64,000 bases of DNA, from positions 930,001-994,000 of the forward strand of contig CAVXVR010000004.1 in assembly GCA_963765285.1 (NCBI GenBank), given 5' to 3'. The translations under genes and the position numbers were made by a program. This DNA is from CAVWZH01 sp963765285 (GTDB lineage Bacteria; Acidobacteriota; Terriglobia; Terriglobales; Acidobacteriaceae). Position 1 is the stretch's first letter. Every line of letters begins with the position of its first letter. This document shows, one piece after another, positions 18,379-27,502 of the stretch. A model generated the notes under the pieces. The model was given only the letters and a program-made list of their open reading frames with translations. It searched no databases and was not told the DNA's origin.

Positions 18379-20577
18379 GTGGAACAGAATAGACAGATCC
18401 GCATGTCTGCCGGAACCGTCCAAGCTCCGACCTCACTTCCTGCCGCTATCCAGCGTTACTTTGAGGTTGCGCTGTATCTGCTGGTCCTCACGGGCTTTGG
18501 GACTCTGGCATCCACCGGCAAACTCAGTTTCTGGACCGTCTTCCTGGTGGGCGCTGCTCTGCTGGTGCGCGGATATTTGCTGGCCAGTCGGCGCAGCTTG
18601 CTCATCCCGGAGCGGTGGACCACCGTCCTCACTCTGGCCTACCTCGCCTTTGCGATAGCAGATTATTTTCTGCTCTCCAGCGGTTTTCTCGACGCCAGCG
18701 TGCACTTGGTTTTATTTGTCATGGTGGTGCGGTTGTTCTCCGCGCAGCGGGAACGGGACTACTACTTTCTGTCGGTCTTGGCTTTTCTCATGGTGCTCTC
18801 GGCCGCCGTGCTCACTGTCGACAGCACATTTGTTTTGGCTTTTGCCGGTTTCATGCTGACCGCGGTCGTAACTTTCATCCTGATGGAGATGCGGCACGTT
18901 TCGACCAAAGCCACGGTGCATTCCAAGGATTCGAGTGATCAACGAGTGTACCGGCACATGGCCTACTCGCTGGCCGGGGCCGCGCCGTCGCTGGTGGTCT
19001 GCATCCTGCTGGGAGCGGGGCTGATTTTCTTCGTCATGCCTCGTATCTCAACCGGTTATCTGAGCGCGTATTCGCCCAGCACGCAATTGACTACCGGCTT
19101 CAGTGAACGCGTCGAGCTGGGCGGCATCGGGGAGATTCAACAATCCAGTTCCGTGGTCATGCACATTCAGATTGAGGGTGACCAGCGGGGCAATTCGAAC
19201 TTGAAATGGCGGGGAGTGGCGCTGGGAGCGTTCGATGGGCGGACGTGGTCCACTCCGCGCGAGCAGCATATCGTGCCTCGGCTGGCGGATGGCCGCTTTG
19301 TTTTATCGCAAGGGGAAGTACAGACACCCGGCTCTCCTGTGCCACAAACTATTCGCTATCGTGTCCTGATGGAGCCTTTGGGGACAAACGTGTTTTTTCT
19401 GGCAGCGGGTCCGCAGACCCTGCAAGGGAATTTCAGTCTGGTGGCGCGAGACAGCGCCGGAGCAGTGTTCGATTTTGATCCGACGCATCCGATCAGCGTT
19501 TACGACGCCACTTCCCGCGCGGCGGAGCCGCGACCTGCCGATTTGCGAAATGCAGGAGAGAGCTACCCGCTGGATGTAACGTTGAATTACACGCGACCTC
19601 CGCGTCTCGACCCTCGCATTCCACAACTGGCGGCCCAAATCACCGCGTCGTCGACCAACAACTACGACCGGGCCGTTGCACTTGAAAAATATCTGGCAAC
19701 CCATTTCGGTTACACATTACAACTTTCGCGGACCCCTCCGCGCGATCCACTGGCGGAGTTTCTATTCGAGCGGCGGCAGGGACATTGCGAGTATTTTGCG
19801 TCGTCCATGGCGGTCATGCTACGCACGCTGGGAATTCCCTCGCGCGTGGTCAACGGGTTCCGCACAGGCGAGTTCAATGACCTCACTTCGCAGTATGTAG
19901 TTCGTGCCAGTGACGCACATTCCTGGGTGGAGGCATATTTCCCGGGTCACGGTTGGGTTAGTTTTGACCCCACGCCGGCAGCTTCCCTTCCGGCTCGGAC
20001 CGGCTGGAGCCGTGCCGGGCTGTATCTGGATGCCATGGCATCGTTCTGGCGGGAATGGGTGATTAACTACGACTTGAACCGCCAGCAGACGCTGGGAGCT
20101 GCTGTGGCCGGCGGAGGCCAGCGGCTTATCCATGAGACCCGGCGTTGGTGGTTCAGGCGACACCGCGAGCTCTTGACTGAGGTCCGCCGTTTGCGGGACA
20201 CACTCGCGGGTTCGCCCCTACGCTGGAGCCTGTCTGCCATTGCCGGGCTGGCGCTGCTCGCGCTCGCCGCCAACTCCGGCCGAATCTGGCGTGCCTGGAT
20301 GAGGAGACGGCTGGCTGCACATCCAGAGAGAGCACCGAGCCGGGCGGCTTCGATTTGGTATGGAAAAATGACACACACACTGGCCCGCCGCGGCTGGCGC
20401 AAGTTGCCCGGGCAAACCCCGCGGGAATTTGTGGTTCAGATTGAAGATCACGAGATGCGCAGCCGAGTGGAGCGTTTCACCCGGCATTACGCCAATGCTC
20501 GTTTCGGCGATTCAGCCGAAGATGCGCAGCGCCTTCCGGAATTGTACGAGGAGATTTCAAACGGAAAGAAGGGCTGA
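18379..20577 (+). CDS. Transglutaminase-like membrane protein (TgpA type: DUF3488 + transglutaminase core)
   Basis: 732 residues. Residues 25-225 hold six or seven transmembrane segments (DUF3488), then a periplasmic stretch, then the transglutaminase-like core with the Cys-His-Asp triad: Cys470 in RQGHCEYFASSMA, His514 in SDAHSWVEAYF and Asp530 in VSFDPTP. One more transmembrane helix (about 620-640) and a cytoplasmic tail with GWRKLPGQTPREFV (DUF4129-like) follow. TgpA-type proteins occur next to a MoxR ATPase and a DUF58 protein; neither is present here unless upstream genes are elsewhere. GTG start at 18379; an ATG eight codons later is possible. Confidence 0.88.
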   Translation: MEQNRQIRMSAGTVQAPTSLPAAIQRYFEVALYLLVLTGFGTLASTGKLSFWTVFLVGAALLVRGYLLASRRSLLIPERWTTVLTLAYLAFAIADYFLLSSGFLDASVHLVLFVMVVRLFSAQRERDYYFLSVLAFLMVLSAAVLTVDSTFVLAFAGFMLTAVVTFILMEMRHVSTKATVHSKDSSDQRVYRHMAYSLAGAAPSLVVCILLGAGLIFFVMPRISTGYLSAYSPSTQLTTGFSERVELGGIGEIQQSSSVVMHIQIEGDQRGNSNLKWRGVALGAFDGRTWSTPREQHIVPRLADGRFVLSQGEVQTPGSPVPQTIRYRVLMEPLGTNVFFLAAGPQTLQGNFSLVARDSAGAVFDFDPTHPISVYDATSRAAEPRPADLRNAGESYPLDVTLNYTRPPRLDPRIPQLAAQITASSTNNYDRAVALEKYLATHFGYTLQLSRTPPRDPLAEFLFERRQGHCEYFASSMAVMLRTLGIPSRVVNGFRTGEFNDLTSQYVVRASDAHSWVEAYFPGHGWVSFDPTPAASLPARTGWSRAGLYLDAMASFWREWVINYDLNRQQTLGAAVAGGGQRLIHETRRWWFRRHRELLTEVRRLRDTLAGSPLRWSLSAIAGLALLALAANSGRIWRAWMRRRLAAHPERAPSRAASIWYGKMTHTLARRGWRKLPGQTPREFVVQIEDHEMRSRVERFTRHYANARFGDSAEDAQRLPELYEEISNGKKG

Positions 20578-20601
20578 CGCCGGCACGAAATGCTGTCAGG
20601 C

Positions 20602-21234
20602 CTAGAAGTGCCAGACGAGTCCGCCGCCTACGAAAAGATTGTTCTGGCGGCTCTTGCCGGTAGTGACGTTCAACTGCGGCAATCCGGATGAGAAGTCGCG
20701 CACTTCCGCGCGAATACCCACCCGTTTCCACAACCTCACATCGAAACCGGCGCCGAACTGAATCACTCCAGTCGTGGTATTCGTTTTACCCGGGTTGGGA
20801 GCTTCCCCGAACTCCAGAGTGGAGTTCTCGTGGAAGTAACCGAAGCCGCCACCGACGCTGGCCCAGGGTGTAACCGCGTTATTGGCGAAAAAATTGGCGC
20901 GCACTGACGGAGTCACGAACAGGGCCATGTAATCTTTCGGCACCAGGTTCACGCTGAAGTGGATGTCCTCGTCAGGATTGTAAGAGACTGGGACTTCACC
21001 CATGATCTGGATAAACCCCTGGCCCCAAAGATGGCGGGCATAGTCGCCTTCCACGGTCAGACCCTTGCCGAAGTGCAGGTTAGTGTCAAACGTATTAACG
21101 TTCTGCACTCCCTGATCGCTGATGAAGGTACGGCCGATGACCCCGGCGATCTCATTTTTCTCCTGACCAGCGGCACTCGAGGCCAGAATCCCCAGCGTCA
21201 GCAAAGCCGCCATCCAAATGCGTCTTTCGAACAT
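20602..21234 (-). CDS. Outer-membrane beta-barrel protein
   Basis: About 210 residues with a signal peptide (AALLTLGILASSAAG) and alternating amphipathic strands ending in the aromatic C-terminus GGGLVWHF, typical of outer-membrane barrels recognised by BAM. It looks like an OmpA/OmpW-size eight-stranded barrel. Two adjacent ATG codons exist (21237 and 21234); GGGAGGA sits next to the first, so the second has the better spacing. Convergent with the transglutaminase-like gene and divergent from rimO. Confidence 0.8.
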   Translation of the reverse strand: MFERRIWMAALLTLGILASSAAGQEKNEIAGVIGRTFISDQGVQNVNTFDTNLHFGKGLTVEGDYARHLWGQGFIQIMGEVPVSYNPDEDIHFSVNLVPKDYMALFVTPSVRANFFANNAVTPWASVGGGFGYFHENSTLEFGEAPNPGKTNTTTGVIQFGAGFDVRLWKRVGIRAEVRDFSSGLPQLNVTTGKSRQNNLFVGGGLVWHF

Positions 21235-21504
21235 CATTCCTCCCGCGCGAGGGAACTTATGCGTGGTAATTCAAGGTTAGCATGGTAGTTAAGGAGTGGT
21301 TCCTGGACGATGATGTCTCGTTTGGTGCGGGCCTAAAGTTTGTGGGCTTGTTACTTTCGAGAGTAGTAAGAGTGGCCCCGATGCCCGCAAGATCCCTCGG
21401 CCCGTGGAGAAAACGCGGGCCTTCGGGATGACTCCATTCTGAGGAATCAAAGTCCTCATGCATCGAGGTCGTTGTCACGCCAGATGTTAGAATCGAGAGA
21501 TTGC

Positions 21505-23004
21505 ATGACCACGAAGACCACATCTGTGTTGACAGAGGAACCCGGCGAAGCTCGGGAAAGGCCGTCAGCCGCACCTACCAAAGTTGGCTTTGTAAGCCTG
21601 GGATGCCCTAAGAACCTGGTGGATAGCGAGGTCATGATGGGCCTGCTGGCGCGGGCCGGAGCGGATTTGACCGCGCGGGCCGCGGACGCCGACGTGATCG
21701 TCGTGAACACCTGTTCGTTCATCGAGAGCGCGCAGCAGGAGTCAGTCAATACGATCCTCGAAATGGCGCGCCACAAAACCTCCGGTCGAGCCAGGAAGCT
21801 GGTAGTCGCGGGATGCCTGGTGGAGCGTTTCCGCGATGAAATCCAGAAGAACATTCCCGAGGTTGATGCGGTAGTTGGGACCGGGGAACTCGAAGGTATC
21901 CTCGCAGCTGCGGGCGTAACACCGGCGCGTGAATCTCATTCGCCTTTCAACATTTTGTCTTCGCGCCCGGAGGGCGATGCGCGCCTGGCGCAAGGCCGCT
22001 TCTCGCGGGAGAGCTGGGACGGCGCGATCGCCGATCTGCCCAACTACTTATATGACGATGCTACGCCACGCATTCTGGCGACGCCGCGCCACACCGCCTA
22101 TATCAAGATCGCGGAGGGCTGCGATCATCCCTGCAGCTTCTGCATTATTCCTCAGTTGCGTGGCAAGTTCCGCTCGCGGCGATTTGAGTCGGTAGTCGCC
22201 GAGGCGGAACGGCTGGCGAGTTCTGGGGTACGCGAGATCACGCTCATCGGCCAGGACACCACCTGCTACGGCGAAGACTTCGCGCTCAAAGACGGTCTAG
22301 CCTTGCTGCTGGAAAAGCTGGCGGGGATTGAAGAGCTACGCTGGGTACGCTTTTTGTATGCGTATCCCAACAAGATCACCGGGCGCCTTCTCGAAACCAT
22401 CGCGGCGCACCCCAAGATTTGTTCCTATGTCGATGTGCCGCTGCAACACGCCTCGCCGAGTGTTCTCAAGCGCATGAAGCGCGGCGGCGGGGCGGAGATC
22501 TTCCTGCGTTCGATCGAGAAAATGCGGCGCACCATCCCGGACGTTACTTTGCGCACTTCTTTCATCGTCGGCTTTCCGGGAGAAACCGAGAAAGAGTTCG
22601 AAGAGCTCTGTGGTTTTGTGCGCGAAGCTGAGTTCGATTGGATGGGTGCGTTCGGCTATTCGGACCAGGAAGGTGCCGGCGCATATTCGGACGACGAGAA
22701 AGTTGCTCCACGGGAGATCGAACGCCGGCGTAAATATCTTATGCAGATTCAGCGAAAGATCAGCAAGGCGAAAAAAAAGAGATTGCTGGGCCGCGAATTT
22801 GATCTGTTACTTGAGGGCACGTCGGAAGAAAGTGACCTTTTGCTTGAGGGACGCACGGCCATGCACGCTCCCGAGATTGACGGCAAAGTTTTCGTAAACG
22901 ATGTGGCCGATGACATCGAAGCAAAGCCTGGCGAGTTCTATCGTTGCCAAATCACTGAAGCCCACGATTACGACCTGATCGCTAAGATCACCGCGAAAGC
23001 GTGA
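21505..23004 (+). CDS. rimO: Ribosomal protein S12 methylthiotransferase RimO
   Basis: Radical-SAM enzyme that methylthiolates an Asp of ribosomal protein S12. It has the N-terminal UPF0004 domain (FVSLGCPKNLVDSEVMMG, with further Cys in NTCSF and GCLVE), the radical-SAM CxxxCxxC in CDHPCSFCIIPQLRG and a C-terminal TRAM-like domain. The RimO-type SLGCPKNLVDSE distinguishes it from MiaB. ATG at 21505 chosen; the frame extends 11 codons upstream to a TTG. yacG and pgpA follow closely on the same strand. 267 bases upstream hold nothing obvious. Confidence 0.95.
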   Translation: MTTKTTSVLTEEPGEARERPSAAPTKVGFVSLGCPKNLVDSEVMMGLLARAGADLTARAADADVIVVNTCSFIESAQQESVNTILEMARHKTSGRARKLVVAGCLVERFRDEIQKNIPEVDAVVGTGELEGILAAAGVTPARESHSPFNILSSRPEGDARLAQGRFSRESWDGAIADLPNYLYDDATPRILATPRHTAYIKIAEGCDHPCSFCIIPQLRGKFRSRRFESVVAEAERLASSGVREITLIGQDTTCYGEDFALKDGLALLLEKLAGIEELRWVRFLYAYPNKITGRLLETIAAHPKICSYVDVPLQHASPSVLKRMKRGGGAEIFLRSIEKMRRTIPDVTLRTSFIVGFPGETEKEFEELCGFVREAEFDWMGAFGYSDQEGAGAYSDDEKVAPREIERRRKYLMQIQRKISKAKKKRLLGREFDLLLEGTSEESDLLLEGRTAMHAPEIDGKVFVNDVADDIEAKPGEFYRCQITEAHDYDLIAKITAKA

Positions 23005-23014
23005 CTGCAAACCT

Positions 23015-23227
23015 ATGGCCCGCAAGCGCGCCGTAACTCTGCGTTGCCCCATCTGCAAGAAGAAAGTCACGAGCACGAATCCGGATTTTCCTTTCTGTAG
23101 CGACCGCTGCCGCCAGATCGATTTGGGAAAATGGGCCAGCGGCGCGTATGTGATTTCGTCTCCGGTGCAGGATACGGGCGACAGTCTTTTGGATGAAGCG
23201 GCCGATGACAAGTCAGAAGAATCCTGA
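23015..23227 (+). CDS. yacG: DNA gyrase inhibitor YacG (zinc-binding)
   Basis: A 70-residue protein with four Cys in the YacG arrangement: C11 and C14 in CPICKKK, C28 and C32 in FCSDRCRQIDLGKW, which bind one zinc. In E. coli YacG inhibits gyrase by binding GyrB; the same role here is inferred by homology. It lies 10 bases after rimO and 42 before pgpA, so the three are likely co-transcribed. The acidic C-terminal tail (about 20 residues) is unconserved. Confidence 0.92.
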   Translation: MARKRAVTLRCPICKKKVTSTNPDFPFCSDRCRQIDLGKWASGAYVISSPVQDTGDSLLDEAADDKSEES

Positions 23228-23269
23228 GCGCAGGCATTCCTCCGACGCCGGCGTTACCCGGAAGTCAGC

Positions 23270-23770
23270 ATGACGAGCGACCAATCCCGACCCGCTGCTC
23301 CTTTATGGGCCACCCTCGTGGCCACGTTCTTCGGCATCGGACGCTTCCGGCCCGGACCGGGCAGCTGGGGCTCGGCGGCAACCGTTCTTCTTTGGCTCCT
23401 GCTGACCCGCTTTCTCGCTCCCGGCTCGCAGGCGTGGGTGGCGATCGGTTTGGCGGCACTGGCGGTTGCCCTTGGAATTCCGGCAGCAACCCGGGTCGCA
23501 CGGGCATCCAATATTAAGGATCCTCAGTTTGTGGTGATTGACGAAGTGGCCGGCCAGTTGATCACACTGATCGCCGTGCCAGTGTCGTGGAAATCTCTAC
23601 TGCTGGGCTTTATACTTTTTCGAGGGTTCGACATGGTGAAGCCCCCGCCGGTACGGCAACTCGAAAGTTTGCCCGAGGGTCTGGGCATTGTGATCGATGA
23701 CGTGGCAGCGGGTCTTTACGCACTGGCTCTGATGCAGATTGGATTGCATCTGGGCGTGCTGCCGCGATAG
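23270..23770 (+). CDS. pgpA: Phosphatidylglycerophosphatase A
   Basis: Removes phosphate from phosphatidylglycerol phosphate to give phosphatidylglycerol in the inner membrane. The 166 residues include GIGRFRPGPGSWGSAA, FVVIDEVAGQ (metal-binding Asp/Glu), GFILFRGFDMVKPPP and VIDDVAAG, all PgpA landmarks, and three to four transmembrane segments. With cdsA, plsY and gpsA in the window, most phosphatidylglycerol steps are represented. ATG start with weak upstream signal. Confidence 0.94.
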   Translation: MTSDQSRPAAPLWATLVATFFGIGRFRPGPGSWGSAATVLLWLLLTRFLAPGSQAWVAIGLAALAVALGIPAATRVARASNIKDPQFVVIDEVAGQLITLIAVPVSWKSLLLGFILFRGFDMVKPPPVRQLESLPEGLGIVIDDVAAGLYALALMQIGLHLGVLPR

Positions 23771-23812
23771 GTTTTTCGCACGCTGAACAGGTTGAGATCT
23801 GAGACTCGATCC

Positions 23813-24871
23813 ATGGGAATTTCCGACCGCCTGCTGGGCAAGAAGAACGTTAACGGACACCCGCTTATCGAGGGCGTGCACCCGAGCGCCGCTCTGCCGG
23901 GCGGAGAGGTGCGCATTACGGGGAGCGGCCTGCGTCCGCCGGAAATGCGTCGCCCGCGCGTGCGATTCGGAGACGCCGAAGGCGCGGTGGTGGTCAGTTC
24001 CGACCAGTTTGTGGTGGCACGAGTTCCCTTCGGCGCGTCTTCCGGGCCGGTTGTAGTCTCAACCAATGGTCACTCCAGCAATGCCCACCAAATCAAGGTC
24101 GCGGTTCCCATTGCGGACAATCTGCATCCCGTGACGAATCCGGCGCTGGACGCGGAAGGCAACATCTTCGTGACATTTTCCGGATCACGCGGACAGAAGG
24201 TTCCGGTCGCCATCTTCAAAATCGACACCAACTACAACATGAAGCCGTTCCTGGCCGACATGATGAACCCCACCGCCATCGCTTTCGACCGTGCCGGCCA
24301 ACTGTATGTTTCCTCGCGGCACGACGGCACGGTCTACCGCGTCGCTCCGAATGGAACCATGTCGTCGTACGCGGAAGGCATGGGCGTCGCCACCGGCATC
24401 GCTTTCGACCGGGCAGAAAATCTTTACGTCGGCGACCGCAGTGGAACGATTTTCAAGATTGGTAAAGACCGCCAGATTTTTGTTTTCGCCACGCTCGAAC
24501 CTAGCGTTTCGGCCTACCACCTGGCGTTCGGTCCACACGGCGACCTTTTTGTAGCCGGACCAACGACCTCCAGTTTTGATTCGATTCACAAGATCACTCC
24601 CCAAGGGCAGGTTTCAACCTTCTTCCGGGGCTTGGGCAGACCGCAAGGGTTGGCGCTGGATATTGCGGGAAATCTTTATGTGGCAGCGTCGCTGGCAGGT
24701 AAGCGCGGAATCGTGCAGATCTCGCCTGACGGAAAAGCTTCTCTTCAAGTCGCAGGCCAGGATTTGGTCGGCTTGGCTTTCGCTCCCGGGCGTTCCGCCG
24801 TCCTGGCGACGACCGGCGCCGTACATCACCTGTCGTGGGATATTGCAGGTCTCCCATTACTCGGGGAGTGA
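23813..24871 (+). CDS. IPT domain plus NHL/SMP-30-like beta-propeller protein
   Basis: About 352 residues. Residues 15-95 resemble an IPT/TIG domain (EGVHPSAALPGGEVRITGSGL). From about 100 there are repeats of the NHL/gluconolactonase type: PTAIAFDRAGQLYVSSRHDG, TGIAFDRAENLYVGDRSG, HLAFGPHGDLFVAGP, PQGLALDIAGNLYVAAS. A six-bladed propeller is expected. There is no clear signal peptide, so it may be cytosolic or exported without one. No catalytic residues can be assigned with confidence. ATG at 23813 preferred to an upstream TTG at 23792. Confidence 0.75.
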   Translation: MGISDRLLGKKNVNGHPLIEGVHPSAALPGGEVRITGSGLRPPEMRRPRVRFGDAEGAVVVSSDQFVVARVPFGASSGPVVVSTNGHSSNAHQIKVAVPIADNLHPVTNPALDAEGNIFVTFSGSRGQKVPVAIFKIDTNYNMKPFLADMMNPTAIAFDRAGQLYVSSRHDGTVYRVAPNGTMSSYAEGMGVATGIAFDRAENLYVGDRSGTIFKIGKDRQIFVFATLEPSVSAYHLAFGPHGDLFVAGPTTSSFDSIHKITPQGQVSTFFRGLGRPQGLALDIAGNLYVAASLAGKRGIVQISPDGKASLQVAGQDLVGLAFAPGRSAVLATTGAVHHLSWDIAGLPLLGE

Positions 24872-24890
24872 GCAGCCAGGCCATCACCAA

Positions 24891-25505
24891 CTAGAAGCCA
24901 AACTCCTTAGCAACCTTCTCGAACTTCTCGTCCCCAATGTAGCGCTTGAAAGAGGGATCTTTCCGGGGACTGGGAAAAGTTTGCCCTTGCGGCCATTTGT
25001 CCCTTCTGGCGTAGGCTTCGCGCAGTTCGGCAAGGGCTTTGTCCAGATCCCCCTTCCCGGCAAAGGTGCAGGCGAGGTCGTAGTAGTAAGGCGGGTAATC
25101 GGGATCTTTGGCGATGGCGCTTTGGTACACCTCGATCGCTTTGTCAAAATTACCGGCGACGATGTATGCAACTCCCAACTGGTCGGTGAGATGTCTCAGG
25201 TCCTGAGGAGTGAGTTGGCTGGAACCGCTCAGTTCACGCGCTTTCTCATATTCAGGGACAGCGTCTGAAAAGTGGGCGCGGAAGAAGAATGAATCGGCCA
25301 GACGGGAATGTGCTTCCCAGGAGTCGGGCTGCGCCTTGATCGCAGCACGAAAATGCTTTTCGGCTTCCTTAAGGTCGCCGCGCTGAAAGGCTTCGTTGCC
25401 CTTGGTGAGATCCTGTTGGTACTCGCCCGATTGGGCAAGCAGATGGCCAGTAGCTGCGCCGAGAATGGCAAAACACAGAATCCAGTTCGCCCAGGATCGC
25501 CCCAT
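24891..25505 (-). CDS. Secreted TPR-repeat protein
   Basis: About 204 residues with a signal peptide (WILCFAILGAATGHLLA), then TPR units: GNEAFQRGDLKEAEKHFRAA, SRLADSFFFRAHFSDAVPEY, LGVAYIVAGNFDKAIEVYQS and LACTFAGKGDLDKALAELRE. It likely acts as a periplasmic or outer-membrane scaffold. ATG at 25505 gives a proper signal peptide with GGAGG just upstream; the frame extends 36 codons further without conserved features. Divergent from cinA across a 129-base region and convergent with the propeller gene. Confidence 0.8.
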   Translation of the reverse strand: MGRSWANWILCFAILGAATGHLLAQSGEYQQDLTKGNEAFQRGDLKEAEKHFRAAIKAQPDSWEAHSRLADSFFFRAHFSDAVPEYEKARELSGSSQLTPQDLRHLTDQLGVAYIVAGNFDKAIEVYQSAIAKDPDYPPYYYDLACTFAGKGDLDKALAELREAYARRDKWPQGQTFPSPRKDPSFKRYIGDEKFEKVAKEFGF

Positions 25506-25634
25506 GTACCTCCGACAAGAGATCCAAAATGGAATGACACAACATACCATTTTTGTTATGTCAATCAAAGAGCTTGGTTTCCAGGGCGCTTCCTGTCTTT
25601 GAGTTCGCAGCACCGCCTACACTACACTGCTTGC

Positions 25635-26879
25635 GTGAACGCCGAGATTATCGCCGTGGGGTCGGAACTGCTGTCGCCTTTTCGGCAGGACACGAACTCG
25701 CTGTATCTCACTGAAAAACTGAACCAGTTGGGCGTGAATGTGATTTTCAAAACGATCGTCGGCGATAACCTGGCACATCTCAGGCAAGCGGCGTCCCTGG
25801 CGCTTACACGGGCCGAAATTGTTATCTTGATGGGCGGTCTCGGCCCGACCGAGGATGACTTGACGCGCGAGGCAGTAGCGGCCGCACTGGGACTGGAATT
25901 GCGCCCTGATTCTGAGATTCTGGCGCGCCTTGAACAACGCTTCGCCTCACGGAACATGAAGATGTCCCCCAACAACGCCAAACAGGCGGAAGTCATAGCG
26001 GGGGCAACCGTCCTTCCGAATGCCAACGGCACGGCCCCAGGGCAATGGATCAGCGGTAAGTACGAGGGGCAAGAGAGAATCATCCTGCTGCTGCCCGGTC
26101 CACCCCATGAGTTAAAGGCACTTTTTGACCAGCAATGTATGGAGCGGCTCCGCACCAAGTTGCCGCCGCAATCGATCGCCACGCGCGTGCTGAAAGTCGG
26201 CATGATGGCGGAGTCGCAATGCGACGCACGCATCGCTCCTATCTACCAGCAGTTCACCGATGTTGAGACCACGATTCTGGCGGGAGCGGGAGAAATCCAG
26301 ATTCATCTCAAAGCGCAGAAGGCGTCCTTGGACGAAGCGCAGGACCGCGTGGATCAACTTGCTGAGTTGATCGAAGAGGAACTCGGTGAATCCGTTTTTT
26401 CCGACAACGGGGATTCGCTGGAACAGATCGTTGGCTACTACTTGCAGATGCGGAACGCTACGCTGGCCGTAGCAGAATCCTGCACCGGCGGCTTGCTCGC
26501 CGAGCGGATCACTTCGGTCAGCGGCAGTTCCCGCTATTTCCTCGGTGGCGCGGTGGTGTACTCGAACGCGCTGAAGACCGGATTCGCTGATGTTCCCGCC
26601 GATCTGATTCAGAAACACGGCGCGGTGAGCCGCGAAGTGGCGGCGGCCCTGGCGGAAGGAATTCGCCGGCGGTGTGGCGCGACGTTCGGCATCGGCATTA
26701 CGGGCGTTGCCGGGCCAACCGGGGGTAGCGCGGAAAAGCCCGTGGGCCTGGTGTTTCACGGTCTGGCCGCCGAGAATGGAACTGAGGTCGTGGAGCGCAA
26801 CTTTCCCGGAGACCGCAAACGCATCCGCTGGTTCGCTGCACAGCAGGCATTGGATATGGTTAGGCGCAAGCTGATGTAG
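25635..26879 (+). CDS. cinA: CinA family protein (competence/damage-inducible; NMN deamidase-type domain)
   Basis: 414 residues, the normal length of full CinA. The N-terminal COG1058/MoaB-like domain includes AEIIAVGSELLSPFRQDTNS and LMGGLGPTEDDLTREAVA; the C-terminal amidase domain has AESCTGGLLAERITSVSGSS and GITGVAGPTGG. The family hydrolyses ADP-ribose and deamidates NMN in pyridine nucleotide recycling. The GTG at 25635 starts exactly at the conserved N-terminus; the frame is open much further upstream without homologous text. thpR follows after 8 bases. Confidence 0.94.
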   Translation: MNAEIIAVGSELLSPFRQDTNSLYLTEKLNQLGVNVIFKTIVGDNLAHLRQAASLALTRAEIVILMGGLGPTEDDLTREAVAAALGLELRPDSEILARLEQRFASRNMKMSPNNAKQAEVIAGATVLPNANGTAPGQWISGKYEGQERIILLLPGPPHELKALFDQQCMERLRTKLPPQSIATRVLKVGMMAESQCDARIAPIYQQFTDVETTILAGAGEIQIHLKAQKASLDEAQDRVDQLAELIEEELGESVFSDNGDSLEQIVGYYLQMRNATLAVAESCTGGLLAERITSVSGSSRYFLGGAVVYSNALKTGFADVPADLIQKHGAVSREVAAALAEGIRRRCGATFGIGITGVAGPTGGSAEKPVGLVFHGLAAENGTEVVERNFPGDRKRIRWFAAQQALDMVRRKLM

Positions 26880-26887
26880 CGGGATCA

Positions 26888-27484
26888 GTGGCGACGATGC
26901 GAATTTTCATTGCTCTCGACATCGATGATTCCATCCGTCAGCGTCTGCAGGGCTTTCTCGATGGAGTCCGCGAGTTCGCACCCGAGGCCCGCTGGGTGCG
27001 CCCCGAATCGTTGCACGTCACCTTGAAGTTCATCGGAGAAAAATCAGCAGACCACGTGGAAAAAATCCAACGTGCTCTGGCAGAAGTAAAGTCTCCCAGT
27101 TTCGATCTCAAGTTCCAAGGTTATGGTTTCTTCCCCACACCGAAAGCAGCGCGCGTGTTCTGGGTGGGAATCGAATCCGGGCCGCAACTTGCTGAACTAG
27201 CCGGAGAGCTGGATGGAACGATGGCTTCGCTGGGCATTCCCAAAGAAGATCATGCCTTCAGTCCGCACCTTACTTTGGCCCGTCGGGGAGGAGGATCGGG
27301 CGCGCCGCGCTGGCACGAGGGAGACGCGCCCAATCGAAGCTTCCAACATCTGCGGGAAAAATTGGCGGCGCTGCCTCCGCCGGAGTTTGGTACCATGACG
27401 GCCCACGCGTTCTTTTTGTACCAAAGCCAGCTCATGCGGGGTGGTTCGCGGTACACCAAAATCGCAGGTTTTCCGCTGGGCTAG
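26888..27484 (+). CDS. thpR: RNA 2',3'-cyclic phosphodiesterase (2'-5' RNA ligase family)
   Basis: 198 residues of the 2H phosphoesterase superfamily. The two H-x-T-x motifs are HVTLKF (about residue 42) and HLTLAR (about residue 130). The protein opens with MRIFIALDIDDSIRQRL and RWVRPESLHVT, typical of ThpR. GTG at 26888 or ATG at 26897 are both plausible starts. It is placed between cinA and plsY in a tight run of genes on the same strand. Confidence 0.93.
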   Translation: MATMRIFIALDIDDSIRQRLQGFLDGVREFAPEARWVRPESLHVTLKFIGEKSADHVEKIQRALAEVKSPSFDLKFQGYGFFPTPKAARVFWVGIESGPQLAELAGELDGTMASLGIPKEDHAFSPHLTLARRGGGSGAPRWHEGDAPNRSFQHLREKLAALPPPEFGTMTAHAFFLYQSQLMRGGSRYTKIAGFPLG

Positions 27485-27502
27485 CACAACTGTGAGGGAC
27501 GA